A stretch of 27,827 bases of DNA from Candidatus Thorarchaeota archaeon SMTZ1-83 (GTDB lineage: Archaea; Asgardarchaeota; Thorarchaeia; Thorarchaeales; Thorarchaeaceae): the NCBI GenBank assembly GCA_001563325.1, contig LRSK01000055.1:1-27827 (forward strand), written 5' to 3'. The notes beneath the pieces were generated by a model. That model was not told the origin of the DNA, made no database searches, and was given only the letters and a program-made list of their open reading frames with translations. How positions within the stretch are numbered: the stretch's first letter is position 1; every line of letters starts with the position of its first letter. This document shows positions 15,468 to 23,229 of the stretch, piece after piece. Position numbers and translations under genes: made by a program.

Positions 15468-16874
15468 ATGTCTGGTCTTGCCACAATGCTGAATCCAAAG
15501 TCAACTGCCGTCGTTGGAGTCTCAACGACCAATCCTTTCTCGCCCGGAAATGTCATCTTCCGAAAGCTGTGTTTTGAGAATGGGCTTCCGACCTATCCTA
15601 TCAACCCAAAAGGGGGGAAAGTTGAGGGGCAGAAGGTCTTCAAGTCAGTAACTGAGACTCCGGACGGGATTGAGCTCGCTGTTATATCTGTGCCCGCAAG
15701 GTTTGTGCCTAGCGTTCTAAGGGAATGCGGCGACAAGGGCATCAAGTCAATCATCGTGGTCTCTGGGGGTTTTGGTGAAACAGGCGAATCAGGTGCAACA
15801 CTACAGTCAGAAATCGTACGAATTGCATACGATTATGGGATTACTATGGTGGGACCTAATTGCATCGGGGTCTTTGTGCCAGACCGTGTTGATACTTTTT
15901 TCCTTCCTAGCGAGAGGGTGGCCCGACCTAGAAGAGGAAGAGTGGCTATCATATCCCAGAGTGGAGGCTGGCTGGTTGAGAGACTTGAGGAGTTCGCGGC
16001 TAGAAATGTTGGAATCGCGGCGGCAATTTCGATTGGGAACCAAGCCCAGACCAATGTTACTGACTTCATAAAGTATTTCGGCGATGACGATGATGTGCAT
16101 GTAATCCTGGCATACATAGAGGGTTTTGATGAAGGAGGAGGGAGGAAGTTTGTGGAAACCTGTGCCAAGGTCGCACCTAAGAAACCAGTCGTCGTGCTGA
16201 AAGGAGGTGAGTCCGAGGCCGGCCATCGCGCTACGCAGAGTCACACATCCTCGCTGGCTGGCGACATGGCAGTGACTGCGGCGGCATTCGAGCAGTTCGG
16301 CGTGATCAGAGCAGTTGATGAGGATGAGGTCATGGCATATTCGAAAGTCTTCTCGTTCAAACCGAAGCCGATGAAAGCTCTGGGTGTAGGCGCGCTGACA
16401 GTCAGTGGAGGGCATGGAGTCATTTCAAGCGACGAAGCATCTCACTATGGCCTCCATTTCCCACAGTTTTCGAAGGAACAACAAGACGCGTTGAGGAGTG
16501 TTATGACTCCAGCGTACCAGGGCATCGCCTCATTCCGCAATCCGTGCGATCTGACAGGAAGCGCCTCGGACATAGATTTCGAGAGAGTGCTTGACAGGAT
16601 GCTCACCTTCGACAGTATCGCGGCTGCGCTCCTTTTGCTACTACCATATGCCCCTGGAATCTCTCTCCAAGTAGGTACAAGACTTGCAAACGTGGCCAAA
16701 GACCACGACAAAACCGTTGTAGCCTACGTACCTAATCTGGACAAGTATGAAGTGATAATCAGGGGCTTTGAGCTAAACGGCATTCCGGTAGCCGACACGA
16801 TAGAAGAAGGCGTCCAAATGCTGAACGGAATACGAAAACGATCCGCGTACCTGATGCGTATCGGTGCGATATGA
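15468..16874 (+). CDS. ADP-forming acyl-CoA synthetase, alpha subunit (acetyl-CoA synthetase type)
   Basis: The 468-aa protein begins with the CoA-binding Rossmann domain (MLNPKSTAVVGVS, then YPINPKGG and GPNCIGVF) and continues with succinyl-CoA-ligase-like domains (IISQSGGW, AISIGNQAQTNVTDFIKYF). The phosphorylated His is His259 in the QSHTSSLAG motif, normally SHTGSLAG; it corresponds to His257 of the characterised Pyrococcus alpha subunit. The enzyme converts acyl-CoA, ADP and phosphate to acid, CoA and ATP, the usual archaeal energy-yielding step of fermentation. No ATP-grasp beta domain is fused to it and none is encoded nearby, so a beta subunit must come from elsewhere. ATG 15468 gives the canonical N-terminus; the open frame back to 15369 lacks homology. 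Confidence 0.88.
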   Translation: MSGLATMLNPKSTAVVGVSTTNPFSPGNVIFRKLCFENGLPTYPINPKGGKVEGQKVFKSVTETPDGIELAVISVPARFVPSVLRECGDKGIKSIIVVSGGFGETGESGATLQSEIVRIAYDYGITMVGPNCIGVFVPDRVDTFFLPSERVARPRRGRVAIISQSGGWLVERLEEFAARNVGIAAAISIGNQAQTNVTDFIKYFGDDDDVHVILAYIEGFDEGGGRKFVETCAKVAPKKPVVVLKGGESEAGHRATQSHTSSLAGDMAVTAAAFEQFGVIRAVDEDEVMAYSKVFSFKPKPMKALGVGALTVSGGHGVISSDEASHYGLHFPQFSKEQQDALRSVMTPAYQGIASFRNPCDLTGSASDIDFERVLDRMLTFDSIAAALLLLLPYAPGISLQVGTRLANVAKDHDKTVVAYVPNLDKYEVIIRGFELNGIPVADTIEEGVQMLNGIRKRSAYLMRIGAI

Positions 16875-16915
16875 GCAAAGGATGGCAAGGCCTGATATAG
16901 CAAGCCATCTCGTTT

Positions 16916-18040
16916 CTAGCCTGCGACCTTTCTGTAGTCTATGTCCAAGGACTTCAGTGCCTCAATAAGAGGACCTCCGAGGAGTAAGGGCTTTTCGCCT
17001 AGCTCACTTACCGCGCTACATCCAGTAAGATACATGGCAACCTTAAGACCCTCAACCATTCGCTCTACCTGTACAATGACGTCAAGTGGAGACCCGAGGA
17101 CCGCGGGTCTGAGCAGGGGGTGCGCTACTCCCGCTGACATAGCCCCAAGAGCAATGGACTTTGCCACGTCGAGGCCCGTACGAATACCTCCGGTCGCGAT
17201 CACCTCTAAGTCTGTAGAATCCCGAACCATGATGACGCTCAATGCAGTGGGTATGCCCCAAGACCAGAAATCCAACCCCAACTGTGCCTTCAAATCGTCA
17301 TCTTCGCGCAAGGCCCTGTAGTATTCCACCGCAGACCAACTTGTCCCTCCTACTCCGCCGACGTCCACACCAGCGACTCCAATCCCCTCAAGGGACTCAG
17401 CAACTTCTCCAGACATGCCAGCACCTGTTTCTTTCACGATGACAGGGACGTCAACAGAGTCTACAATTGCAGCTATGTTGTCCAGAACACCTTCTGAGTT
17501 GCAGTCACCTTCTGGTTGGACTGCCTCCTGCAAGGGATTGAGATGGATAGCGAGTATATCTGCGTCAATCATCTCAATAGCAGAGGGTGCGGCTTCTACG
17601 TGAGTGGCCCCAATATTCGCGATAACTGGTACCGAGGGTGCTTTCTCTCTCACCACGCGGAATGTATCGGCGAGAGATGGGTCTTCGATGGCCGCTCTCT
17701 GACTACCGACTCCAATCGGAATCCTGAGCATCTCAGCGGCCTCAGCAAGCTTCCGGTTGATCTCGTACGTACGGGGATGGCCGCCCGTAATCGCCGCAAT
17801 CACTATGGGAGCATTTGCTCTCAGGCCAAGGAAGTTGGTTGTCAGGTCTATCTTGTCCTTGTCGATCTCAGGAAGAGCATTGTGAACGAAGTTCACGTGC
17901 TCAAACATCGTCGAAACGCGTGTCTGGACATCTTCATCCAGACAAATCTCGATATGTTCTATCTTCCTTCTGCGAGTAAGGGCAGCTTCAGAATCATCGT
18001 CTTCGGATGTATCGTTCGTACTGAGCTCTTCCCTGGCCAT
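16916..18040 (-). CDS. fni: Type 2 isopentenyl-diphosphate delta-isomerase
   Basis: This 374-aa FMN- and NAD(P)H-dependent TIM-barrel enzyme interconverts IPP and DMAPP for archaeal isoprenoid lipids. Characteristic segments are RRRKIEHIEICL, IAAITGGHP, GVGSQRAAIED, the substrate motif HLNPLQEAVQPEGD, VIVKETGAGMS, VDVGGVGGTSWSAVE, WGIPTALS and ATGGIRTGLDVAKSIALGA. The first 20 residues are an acidic low-complexity extension before the family core. GGAGG lies 7 nt before the ATG. The Cys-rich DUF3795-like gene lies 77 bp upstream on the same strand and may be cotranscribed. The 3' end converges with the acyl-CoA synthetase gene, leaving 41 bp. Confidence 0.95.
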   Translation of the reverse strand: MAREELSTNDTSEDDDSEAALTRRRKIEHIEICLDEDVQTRVSTMFEHVNFVHNALPEIDKDKIDLTTNFLGLRANAPIVIAAITGGHPRTYEINRKLAEAAEMLRIPIGVGSQRAAIEDPSLADTFRVVREKAPSVPVIANIGATHVEAAPSAIEMIDADILAIHLNPLQEAVQPEGDCNSEGVLDNIAAIVDSVDVPVIVKETGAGMSGEVAESLEGIGVAGVDVGGVGGTSWSAVEYYRALREDDDLKAQLGLDFWSWGIPTALSVIMVRDSTDLEVIATGGIRTGLDVAKSIALGAMSAGVAHPLLRPAVLGSPLDVIVQVERMVEGLKVAMYLTGCSAVSELGEKPLLLGGPLIEALKSLDIDYRKVAG

Positions 18041-18117
18041 TTGAGTGCCTCCAAGTAGAACAGAGAGTGTGTCTTTTGCTTGATAGCAGTTGTGGTTCCT
18101 CTTCGGGAATGACGGGC

Positions 18118-18576
18118 CTAGTCCAAGTCCATATCAAAGAACCTTCCGGACTTGGCCATTTCCTCCTTGGTCTTGAGCCAGTTGTCGTAGCCTTTGTCCC
18201 TGATCTCTCGCAGACCTGGAAGTGCTCTTGGATTGCCACTCAAGATCTCACAATTTTCCATTCTGATGCATTCGACGCATGTGGAGTATCCTCTATCCGA
18301 AGCACATGAACGAACGTGGCAGTCCTTCTTTCCTCCACCTTCTTTGCAGCCTTTGCAGCTTTGGTAAAATCCAGTAGCGCCGAATGGGAACATATCCATT
18401 GAATCGCCAGTACTATCAATCTGAGTCTCCACTGGACTCTCGCCGATTCCGATGACACTGTACTGGTCGGAGATAATCTGGGGAACCCTAATCCGCTCTG
18501 CGGTTCGGTCTTCGAACCGTGCACACCCCGGACAGTAGAGTCCACAGTAGGATGTCAGGTCTCTTGGGTCGTGCAA
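18118..18576 (-). CDS. Cys-rich DUF3795-like protein
   Basis: The 152-aa protein opens with SYCGLYCPGCARF, the usual start of DUF3795 proteins, and has further Cys clusters CKGCKEGG, DCHVRSCASDRG and CVECIRMENC, about eleven Cys in all. This suggests zinc or Fe-S binding; no activity is established for the family to my knowledge. The TTG at 18576 is chosen because GGAGGT lies 6 nt upstream and because the frame further upstream runs antisense to purQ without homology. It is cytoplasmic and lies upstream of fni on the same strand, divergent from the purQ-like gene. Confidence 0.8.
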   Translation of the reverse strand: MHDPRDLTSYCGLYCPGCARFEDRTAERIRVPQIISDQYSVIGIGESPVETQIDSTGDSMDMFPFGATGFYQSCKGCKEGGGKKDCHVRSCASDRGYSTCVECIRMENCEILSGNPRALPGLREIRDKGYDNWLKTKEEMAKSGRFFDMDLD

Positions 18577-18733
18577 AGCGGTTACCTCCAAGAAACATAC
18601 GTACAACTGTGAGATAAGTATTACACGAAGCGATAGAAGACGTTTGAAACAGCTATTCCACACGGTTAAAAGTGCGTTCCACCAGATTCTAGAGAGATTG
18701 GTTAGGCAGTATACTGAGTGGAGGATGCACTCT
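18577..18733. promoter_or_regulatory. Divergent promoter region between the DUF3795-like and purQ-like genes
   Basis: This 157-bp gap has GTTAAAAGTG near 18663-18672 as a plus-strand TATA candidate for the purQ-like gene, and an AT-rich AATACTTATC on the minus strand near 18613-18622 for the DUF3795-like gene. TGGAGG at 18719-18724 lies 9 nt before GTG 18734 but directly abuts ATG 18725, so GTG 18734 is the better start for the purQ-like gene. No gene is seen in the gap. Confidence 0.45.
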
Positions 18734-19432
18734 GTGACGATTGCAGTCGTCAAGTTCCCGGGCACGAACAGTGAGAAGGACGTTATCCGAGCATTGCAGG
18801 CGATTCCCGACGCTGAGCCGCAAATCGTATTGAGCCGTGAAGATCCTGCTCTTCTACTAGACGCTGACGGGGTGATCATACCTGGAGGACTATCCTATGG
18901 GGACTACGTCCGTGCAAATGCAGTTGCCATGATAGATGACATGAGAGATGTCATCAGGGAAATCGCAGACTCAGGAAAACCCATGATGGGAATAGGAAAT
19001 GGATTCCAGATACTCTCAGAGTTCAAGATTCTACCAGGCAGTCTGAAGCCGAACAAGACGGGCAGGTTTGTCTCCAAGTGGGTCTATCTTCGTGTGTGTG
19101 AGAATCCCACAATGTTCACTGAGGGTCTTGAGGGGAAGATTGTTCGCATCCCGGTTGCTCACCTAGAGGGGAGGTACCAGATTGGGAAGAAGGGGCTAGA
19201 GAAGCTGAACAGCTCGCATGAAGTCGTAATGAAGTACTGTGATGTAGATGGCGAGATGACCTCAGATGCAAACCCTAACGGTTCCATTGAGAATATTGCG
19301 GCTGTGGTCAACGAGAAGGAGAATGTGCTGGGACTCATGCCGCATCCCGAGCGGGCTGTGCGAGGGGAAGTAGGGTCCAACGATGGCCTACTAATCTTGG
19401 AGAACTTCGTGAGGGCCGCCGAAGAACGCTAG
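18734..19432 (+). CDS. purQ-like: PurQ-like class I glutamine amidotransferase lacking the catalytic cysteine
   Basis: The 232-aa protein aligns with PurQ throughout: VVKFPGTNSEKD, IIPGGLSYGDYVRANA, NGFQILSEFKILPGSL, IPVAHLEGRY, and VLGLMPHPERAV with the triad His and Glu. The nucleophile elbow, which reads G-V-C-N-G-F-Q in active PurQ, is G-I-G-N-G-F-Q here, with Gly88 (GGA, 18995-18997) replacing Cys. Changing a Cys codon to GGA needs at least two substitutions, so a single read error is unlikely. PurQ normally supplies ammonia from glutamine to PurL in purine synthesis; without the Cys it cannot act by that mechanism. It could be structural, use free ammonia or have a new role. It is followed after 10 bp by the PurL-like gene. 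Confidence 0.9.
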   Translation: MTIAVVKFPGTNSEKDVIRALQAIPDAEPQIVLSREDPALLLDADGVIIPGGLSYGDYVRANAVAMIDDMRDVIREIADSGKPMMGIGNGFQILSEFKILPGSLKPNKTGRFVSKWVYLRVCENPTMFTEGLEGKIVRIPVAHLEGRYQIGKKGLEKLNSSHEVVMKYCDVDGEMTSDANPNGSIENIAAVVNEKENVLGLMPHPERAVRGEVGSNDGLLILENFVRAAEER

Positions 19433-19442
19433 GGTGTTTACG

Positions 19443-21578
19443 ATGCTAGATGACCGCGAACGTGACCAACTGACCATTGCACTCGGGAGAGAACCCACGG
19501 AGACTGAGTTGCACATTGTTAGTGTCATGTGGTCGGAGCGGCGCAGCTACAAGAGCAGTAAGCGATGGTTCCAGCTCTTCAAGACAGATGGAGAGAGAGT
19601 CGTTCTGGGCCTGGGTGGGGGAGCTGGCCTAGTGGACCTTGGTGATGATGTGATTCTTGGCATCGCCCTCGAGTCCAACAATCACCCTTTTCAGGTCAAT
19701 TCGTACGGAGGCGCAACTAGTGGTGTCGCCGGTGTAATCAGCGATGTAATCTCGCACGGATGCAGGCCAATCGGCCTTATGAACTGTCTTCGTTTTGGAG
19801 ACCCACGGAAACCCAAGAACGCAGAGAACCTTGGCGATGCAGCAAGAGGAATCTCGGAATTCGCCAATAGTGTGGGGATTCCGATGGTGGGAGGAGATTT
19901 AGAGTTCGACGAATCCTTCGAACGGAACAATCTCTTCAACGTAGCATGTATCGGTGTCACCGAGTCTGACAGGATAGTCAGGGGGGTCGTTTCTCAACCG
20001 GGGGATTCGTTGATTCTGTTCGGAGCCAAAACGGCAAATGAGAGACTCTCCGGACCTTCGAAGTACACAACTCCCATGGGAAGTCCTCTGACAAAGAGAA
20101 TCCTCATTGACACCCTAGAGCAGCTACTTGAAGAGGGGTTTCTCGCCGGCCTGGAAGACCTCGGTGGAGGCGGCTTAGCTTCCGCTGGTGCCAAGTTGGC
20201 GGCAAAGGGTAACATTGGACTAAACATCCTTCTTGAAAGAGTGCCCTTGAAAGAAGAAGACATAGAGCCTGTCGACATATTGCTCTCGGAATCGCAAGAT
20301 CGTATGTTGGCTGTCGTTGCGCCGCAGAATCTTGAAAGTGTGCTGAGAATCCTGGATGAAAACGAAGTGCCAAACGCCGTCATTGGTTGGGTCACGGATG
20401 ATGACATGCTAACCATACGCTACTACGTTGACGAAATCGCGAAGGTACCCGTTATTCTGCTCCTCAGTGGCTTCCCAGAACCCAAACGATATGAAGAGTA
20501 CCTGGAGGAAAGGACTACTTCCACTGCATGGGTGAAAGAGCCCGACGACCATGCAGAGGTGCTACTTAGACTCCTCGAATCTGCCAACATCACTAGCCGA
20601 GAATGGCTCTACAGTCAGTTTGACCAGCATATTCAGGGAAACACACTTGTCGATATTGGAGAGAACTCGGGCGTTCTGGAGCTACCCAAAGGCAAGAGAG
20701 TTGCATTTACAGCCGCCTGCAACTCAACGTGGTGCTCTCTAGACCCGTTCACTGGTGCAGCCAACTCAGCCGCCCTGGCTCTGAGAAACCTGGTTTCCAT
20801 GGGCGCGAAACCAATACTAATCGCGGACTGCCTCAACCTAGGGAATCCAGAACGTCCTGAGCCTTACTCACAGTTCGTAGAAACTGCGAGAGGAGTCGGT
20901 GAGTTCTCACGCCACTTTGACATCCCTGTGGTCACAGGGAATGTATCACCCTACAATGAGGCAGATGTAGACGGTGTTTGTTTGAGAATCAAGCCAACGC
21001 CTCAGATAATCATGGCCGGGCTGCTACCTGAAGGTCGTCTGCCGCTTAGAAGGAGCCTATGTACACCTTGGGCCAACGTATTTCTAGTCGGCGAAACTCA
21101 CAGAGAGCTAAATGGAACCGAGTTCCAGCGATTTCAACTTGGGAGAACCGAAGGCATTCCACCAGGTTATCAACCAGAGGCTGAGAAGAGGACTATGAAC
21201 GCAGTTCTCTCTGTGATTGAAAAAGGCTTGGCCAGATCCTGCAACAACGTCGGGCGAGGGGGCCTAGGCGTGGCCTTGCTAAAGATGGTGATTAGAGGAA
21301 ACTACGGATTCAGACTCGATCTCTCAGACGTTCCAGGGACTGCCAAGAAACAATCGGCGATACTCTACTCCGAGAGTTCTGCAAGGTACATCGTAGAAGT
21401 GACAGAAACCAAGCAGCCTGAATTCCTCAAAGTCATGAATCAGCACCGTGCGGCTGTATGCGAGCTCGGACTAACGATGGCTGAACCGACAGCGAGTTTC
21501 GGGAGCTTTGTGATTCAAAGGGAGAAAGCCCGGAAGAGCTATGAGAACGGGCTCCGTCAGTATATGAAGAATCTGTGA
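19443..21578 (+). CDS. purL-like: PurL-like (FGAM synthetase small-type) protein with altered active-site motifs
   Basis: The 711-aa protein (ATG 19443, six nt after AGGGTG; GTG 19434 is an alternative) has the length and two-half AIRS-like architecture of PurL. Conserved stretches include LGREPTETEL, VMWSE, GGDLEFDESF, ILLSESQDRML, DCLNLGNPE and VVTGNVSPYNE. Several near-invariant sites differ. The WSEHCSYK motif is WSERRSYK, so His and Cys become Arg33 and Arg34. ESHNHPS is ESNNHPF, with Asn79 for His. GPGENAG is GLGGGAG, and the glycine-rich TGRDGIGGA segment is missing. PurL uses ATP to amidate FGAR, and some of these sites touch ATP, Mg or substrate. With its Cys-less PurQ partner it may form a noncanonical complex. 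Fold assignment is secure; activity is in doubt. Confidence 0.88.
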   Translation: MLDDRERDQLTIALGREPTETELHIVSVMWSERRSYKSSKRWFQLFKTDGERVVLGLGGGAGLVDLGDDVILGIALESNNHPFQVNSYGGATSGVAGVISDVISHGCRPIGLMNCLRFGDPRKPKNAENLGDAARGISEFANSVGIPMVGGDLEFDESFERNNLFNVACIGVTESDRIVRGVVSQPGDSLILFGAKTANERLSGPSKYTTPMGSPLTKRILIDTLEQLLEEGFLAGLEDLGGGGLASAGAKLAAKGNIGLNILLERVPLKEEDIEPVDILLSESQDRMLAVVAPQNLESVLRILDENEVPNAVIGWVTDDDMLTIRYYVDEIAKVPVILLLSGFPEPKRYEEYLEERTTSTAWVKEPDDHAEVLLRLLESANITSREWLYSQFDQHIQGNTLVDIGENSGVLELPKGKRVAFTAACNSTWCSLDPFTGAANSAALALRNLVSMGAKPILIADCLNLGNPERPEPYSQFVETARGVGEFSRHFDIPVVTGNVSPYNEADVDGVCLRIKPTPQIIMAGLLPEGRLPLRRSLCTPWANVFLVGETHRELNGTEFQRFQLGRTEGIPPGYQPEAEKRTMNAVLSVIEKGLARSCNNVGRGGLGVALLKMVIRGNYGFRLDLSDVPGTAKKQSAILYSESSARYIVEVTETKQPEFLKVMNQHRAAVCELGLTMAEPTASFGSFVIQREKARKSYENGLRQYMKNL

Positions 21579-21585
21579 GGTTGCT

Positions 21586-21948
21586 TCATTTTGCCTCACT
21601 CTTGGGTGGCAGTCGACGCGCATACTCAATCGATTTCGTCAGGAGTCCCCTAAAGCTGTTTCTGTTCTCAGCAAACTCAGGGGGAGTCTGCAAGTATTCT
21701 TTCATCACCATGCCTTCTCTCGGCTCGAACCTCTTCAGCTCAGGATGTAGCGACATTTCCTCAGCTACGTCCTCCTGAGCCAGCCTGAGAAAGAGATTCG
21801 ACTGGTGGACACCGCAGAACATATTCCCATTCATGAAGAACGCGTATTGTCCAAACATCTTTCTCATTTCACACTCCACTCCTTCAAGGTTGTCTTTCAG
21901 GAGTTCTAGCAGCGCTTCCGAAGGTCGTTCCCAGCTCATACTATACAC
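21586..21948 (-). CDS. TfoX N-terminal domain protein
   Basis: The 120-aa protein matches the TfoX-N domain: EMRKMFGQYAFFMNGNMFCGV, LFLRL, FEPREGMVMKEYLQTPPEF, and a closing helix. Bacterial TfoX proteins influence competence genes, but stand-alone TfoX-N proteins are widespread and mostly without known function. GTG 21948 is chosen because GGTG lies 5 nt upstream; ATG 21939 is an in-frame alternative. It converges with the PurL-like gene, only 7 bp apart, and diverges from the deacetylase gene over about 120 bp. Confidence 0.82.
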   Translation of the reverse strand: MYSMSWERPSEALLELLKDNLEGVECEMRKMFGQYAFFMNGNMFCGVHQSNLFLRLAQEDVAEEMSLHPELKRFEPREGMVMKEYLQTPPEFAENRNSFRGLLTKSIEYARRLPPKSEAK

Positions 21949-22029
21949 AGTTGCACCTCTCATCATACAATGAGTTATCGATTTCGGCCGAGGTGTGATT
22001 TGCGCCGTTGTCCTAAGAAAATCGCTGGG

Positions 22030-22037
22030 ATAATAAG
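22030..22037 (+). promoter_or_regulatory. TATA box for the deacetylase gene
   Basis: ATAATAAG lies about 35-42 bp before ATG 22072, predicting a leader of about 10-15 nt. It supports ATG 22072 rather than the in-frame ATG at 21970, which precedes the promoter. Confidence 0.4.
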
Positions 22038-22071
22038 CCCGTTTCCAAGAGAAATCTTGAGTGCTCACAAA

Positions 22072-23220
22072 ATGAGAGGGAAGCTGCAATACCCGTATTC
22101 CGAAGCCCTGATGAACTATGAGTTCAGGACTGATCATCCACTCAAACCCGATAGGCTTCGTCTTACCTATGAGCTATCAAAGGACTTGGGTCTCTTGGAC
22201 TCTGTGGAACTCTTCGAACCTACAGTCCCGACAAGAGAGGAGATAGAGCTTTTCCACACACCAGATTACGTAGATGCAGTCATCGAAAGTGGAGAGTCCC
22301 TGACTTCAAAGCCTGAATATGGACTTGGCACTTCAGACAACCCTGTGTTTCCGAACTTGTATGACGCAGCGAGCAGATATGTCGGTGCCACGCTTGATGC
22401 AACGAAGGCAATCATTGGAGGTGCTTCGAACACGTTTGTCATCTCCGGTGGACTGCACCATGCGCACAGCAACATGGCCTCGGGTTTCTGCATCTTCAAT
22501 GACGTCGTCATCTCTATCAAACATCTCCTTCAGAAGAAGAAGGCCAGAATCCTCTACTTTGATTTTGACGCACATCACGGTGACGGAGTTCAGAACGCAT
22601 TCTATGATTCGAAGGATATCCTAACGATCTCAGTACACCAGACGGGTCGGACGCTCTTCCCAGGCACGGGTTTCATCCACGAGATGGGGAAAGGCGAGGG
22701 AACGGGATACGCTATCAACATTCCACTGTTGCCAGGAGCTGGAAGTGAGGAACTAATCAAAGTGGTAGACGAACTCGTGGTTCCGCTCTTCGAATCCTTC
22801 AAACCAAACCTTCTAGTGACTCAACTAGGAGTCGATGGCCACTTCATGGATCCGTTGGCCTACCTAGCCTATACTACCCACGGCTTTGAGGTCGCTCTTC
22901 AGAGGCTCAAGAAACTATCAGATGACATCTGTAACATTGGTTGGCTGGCAGTCGGAGGAGGAGGATACCATCCAGTGAATGTCGCCCGACTGTGGTCGCT
23001 GTTTCTTGCAACAATCCTTGGGAAGGATGTTCCTAGGGACATTCCCAAATCATTCCTCGAGAAGTGCCGAAATCTCGGCTACGCGAACCTTCCAGAAGGA
23101 ATGAGAGACGAAGAACTGGTTGTACAAGCGTACCTTCCGCGCGAACAAGTAGCACTTGACTTGGACCGTGTTATACGTAGACTAAAGGAAATGGTGTTCC
23201 CCTACCACGGAATAGCCTAA
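22072..23220 (+). CDS. Class I/AcuC-like histone deacetylase family protein
   Basis: The 382-aa zinc-dependent deacetylase has all active-site residues: the His129-His130 charge relay in GGLHHAH, zinc ligands Asp166 and His168 in DFDAHHGDG, zinc ligand Asp255 in LGVDGHFMDP, and Tyr299 in GGGGYHP. The N-terminus (YPYSEALMNYEFRTDHPLKPDRL) matches the AcuC/HDAC opening that recognises the acyl-lysine loop. It removes acyl groups from lysines or from small amines. Likely targets in archaea include acyl-CoA synthetases and chromatin proteins such as histones or Alba, but the sequence does not say which. ATG 22072 is set by the family N-terminus and the promoter. It converges with the next minus-strand gene, 9 bp apart. 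Confidence 0.93.
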   Translation: MRGKLQYPYSEALMNYEFRTDHPLKPDRLRLTYELSKDLGLLDSVELFEPTVPTREEIELFHTPDYVDAVIESGESLTSKPEYGLGTSDNPVFPNLYDAASRYVGATLDATKAIIGGASNTFVISGGLHHAHSNMASGFCIFNDVVISIKHLLQKKKARILYFDFDAHHGDGVQNAFYDSKDILTISVHQTGRTLFPGTGFIHEMGKGEGTGYAINIPLLPGAGSEELIKVVDELVVPLFESFKPNLLVTQLGVDGHFMDPLAYLAYTTHGFEVALQRLKKLSDDICNIGWLAVGGGGYHPVNVARLWSLFLATILGKDVPRDIPKSFLEKCRNLGYANLPEGMRDEELVVQAYLPREQVALDLDRVIRRLKEMVFPYHGIA

Positions 23221-23229
23221 GGCTCTAGA

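Noticed and set aside
15807..16415. 202-codon minus-strand open frame across the acyl-CoA synthetase alpha gene
   Set aside because: Antisense shadow; the plus-strand protein has clear motifs over the same span.
17516..18058. 180-codon plus-strand open frame across the IPP isomerase gene
   Set aside because: Antisense shadow of a strongly conserved enzyme.
18577..18879. N-terminal extension of the DUF3795-like protein overlapping purQ on the opposite strand
   Set aside because: The family starts at the CGLYC region, and a good ribosome-binding site precedes TTG 18576.
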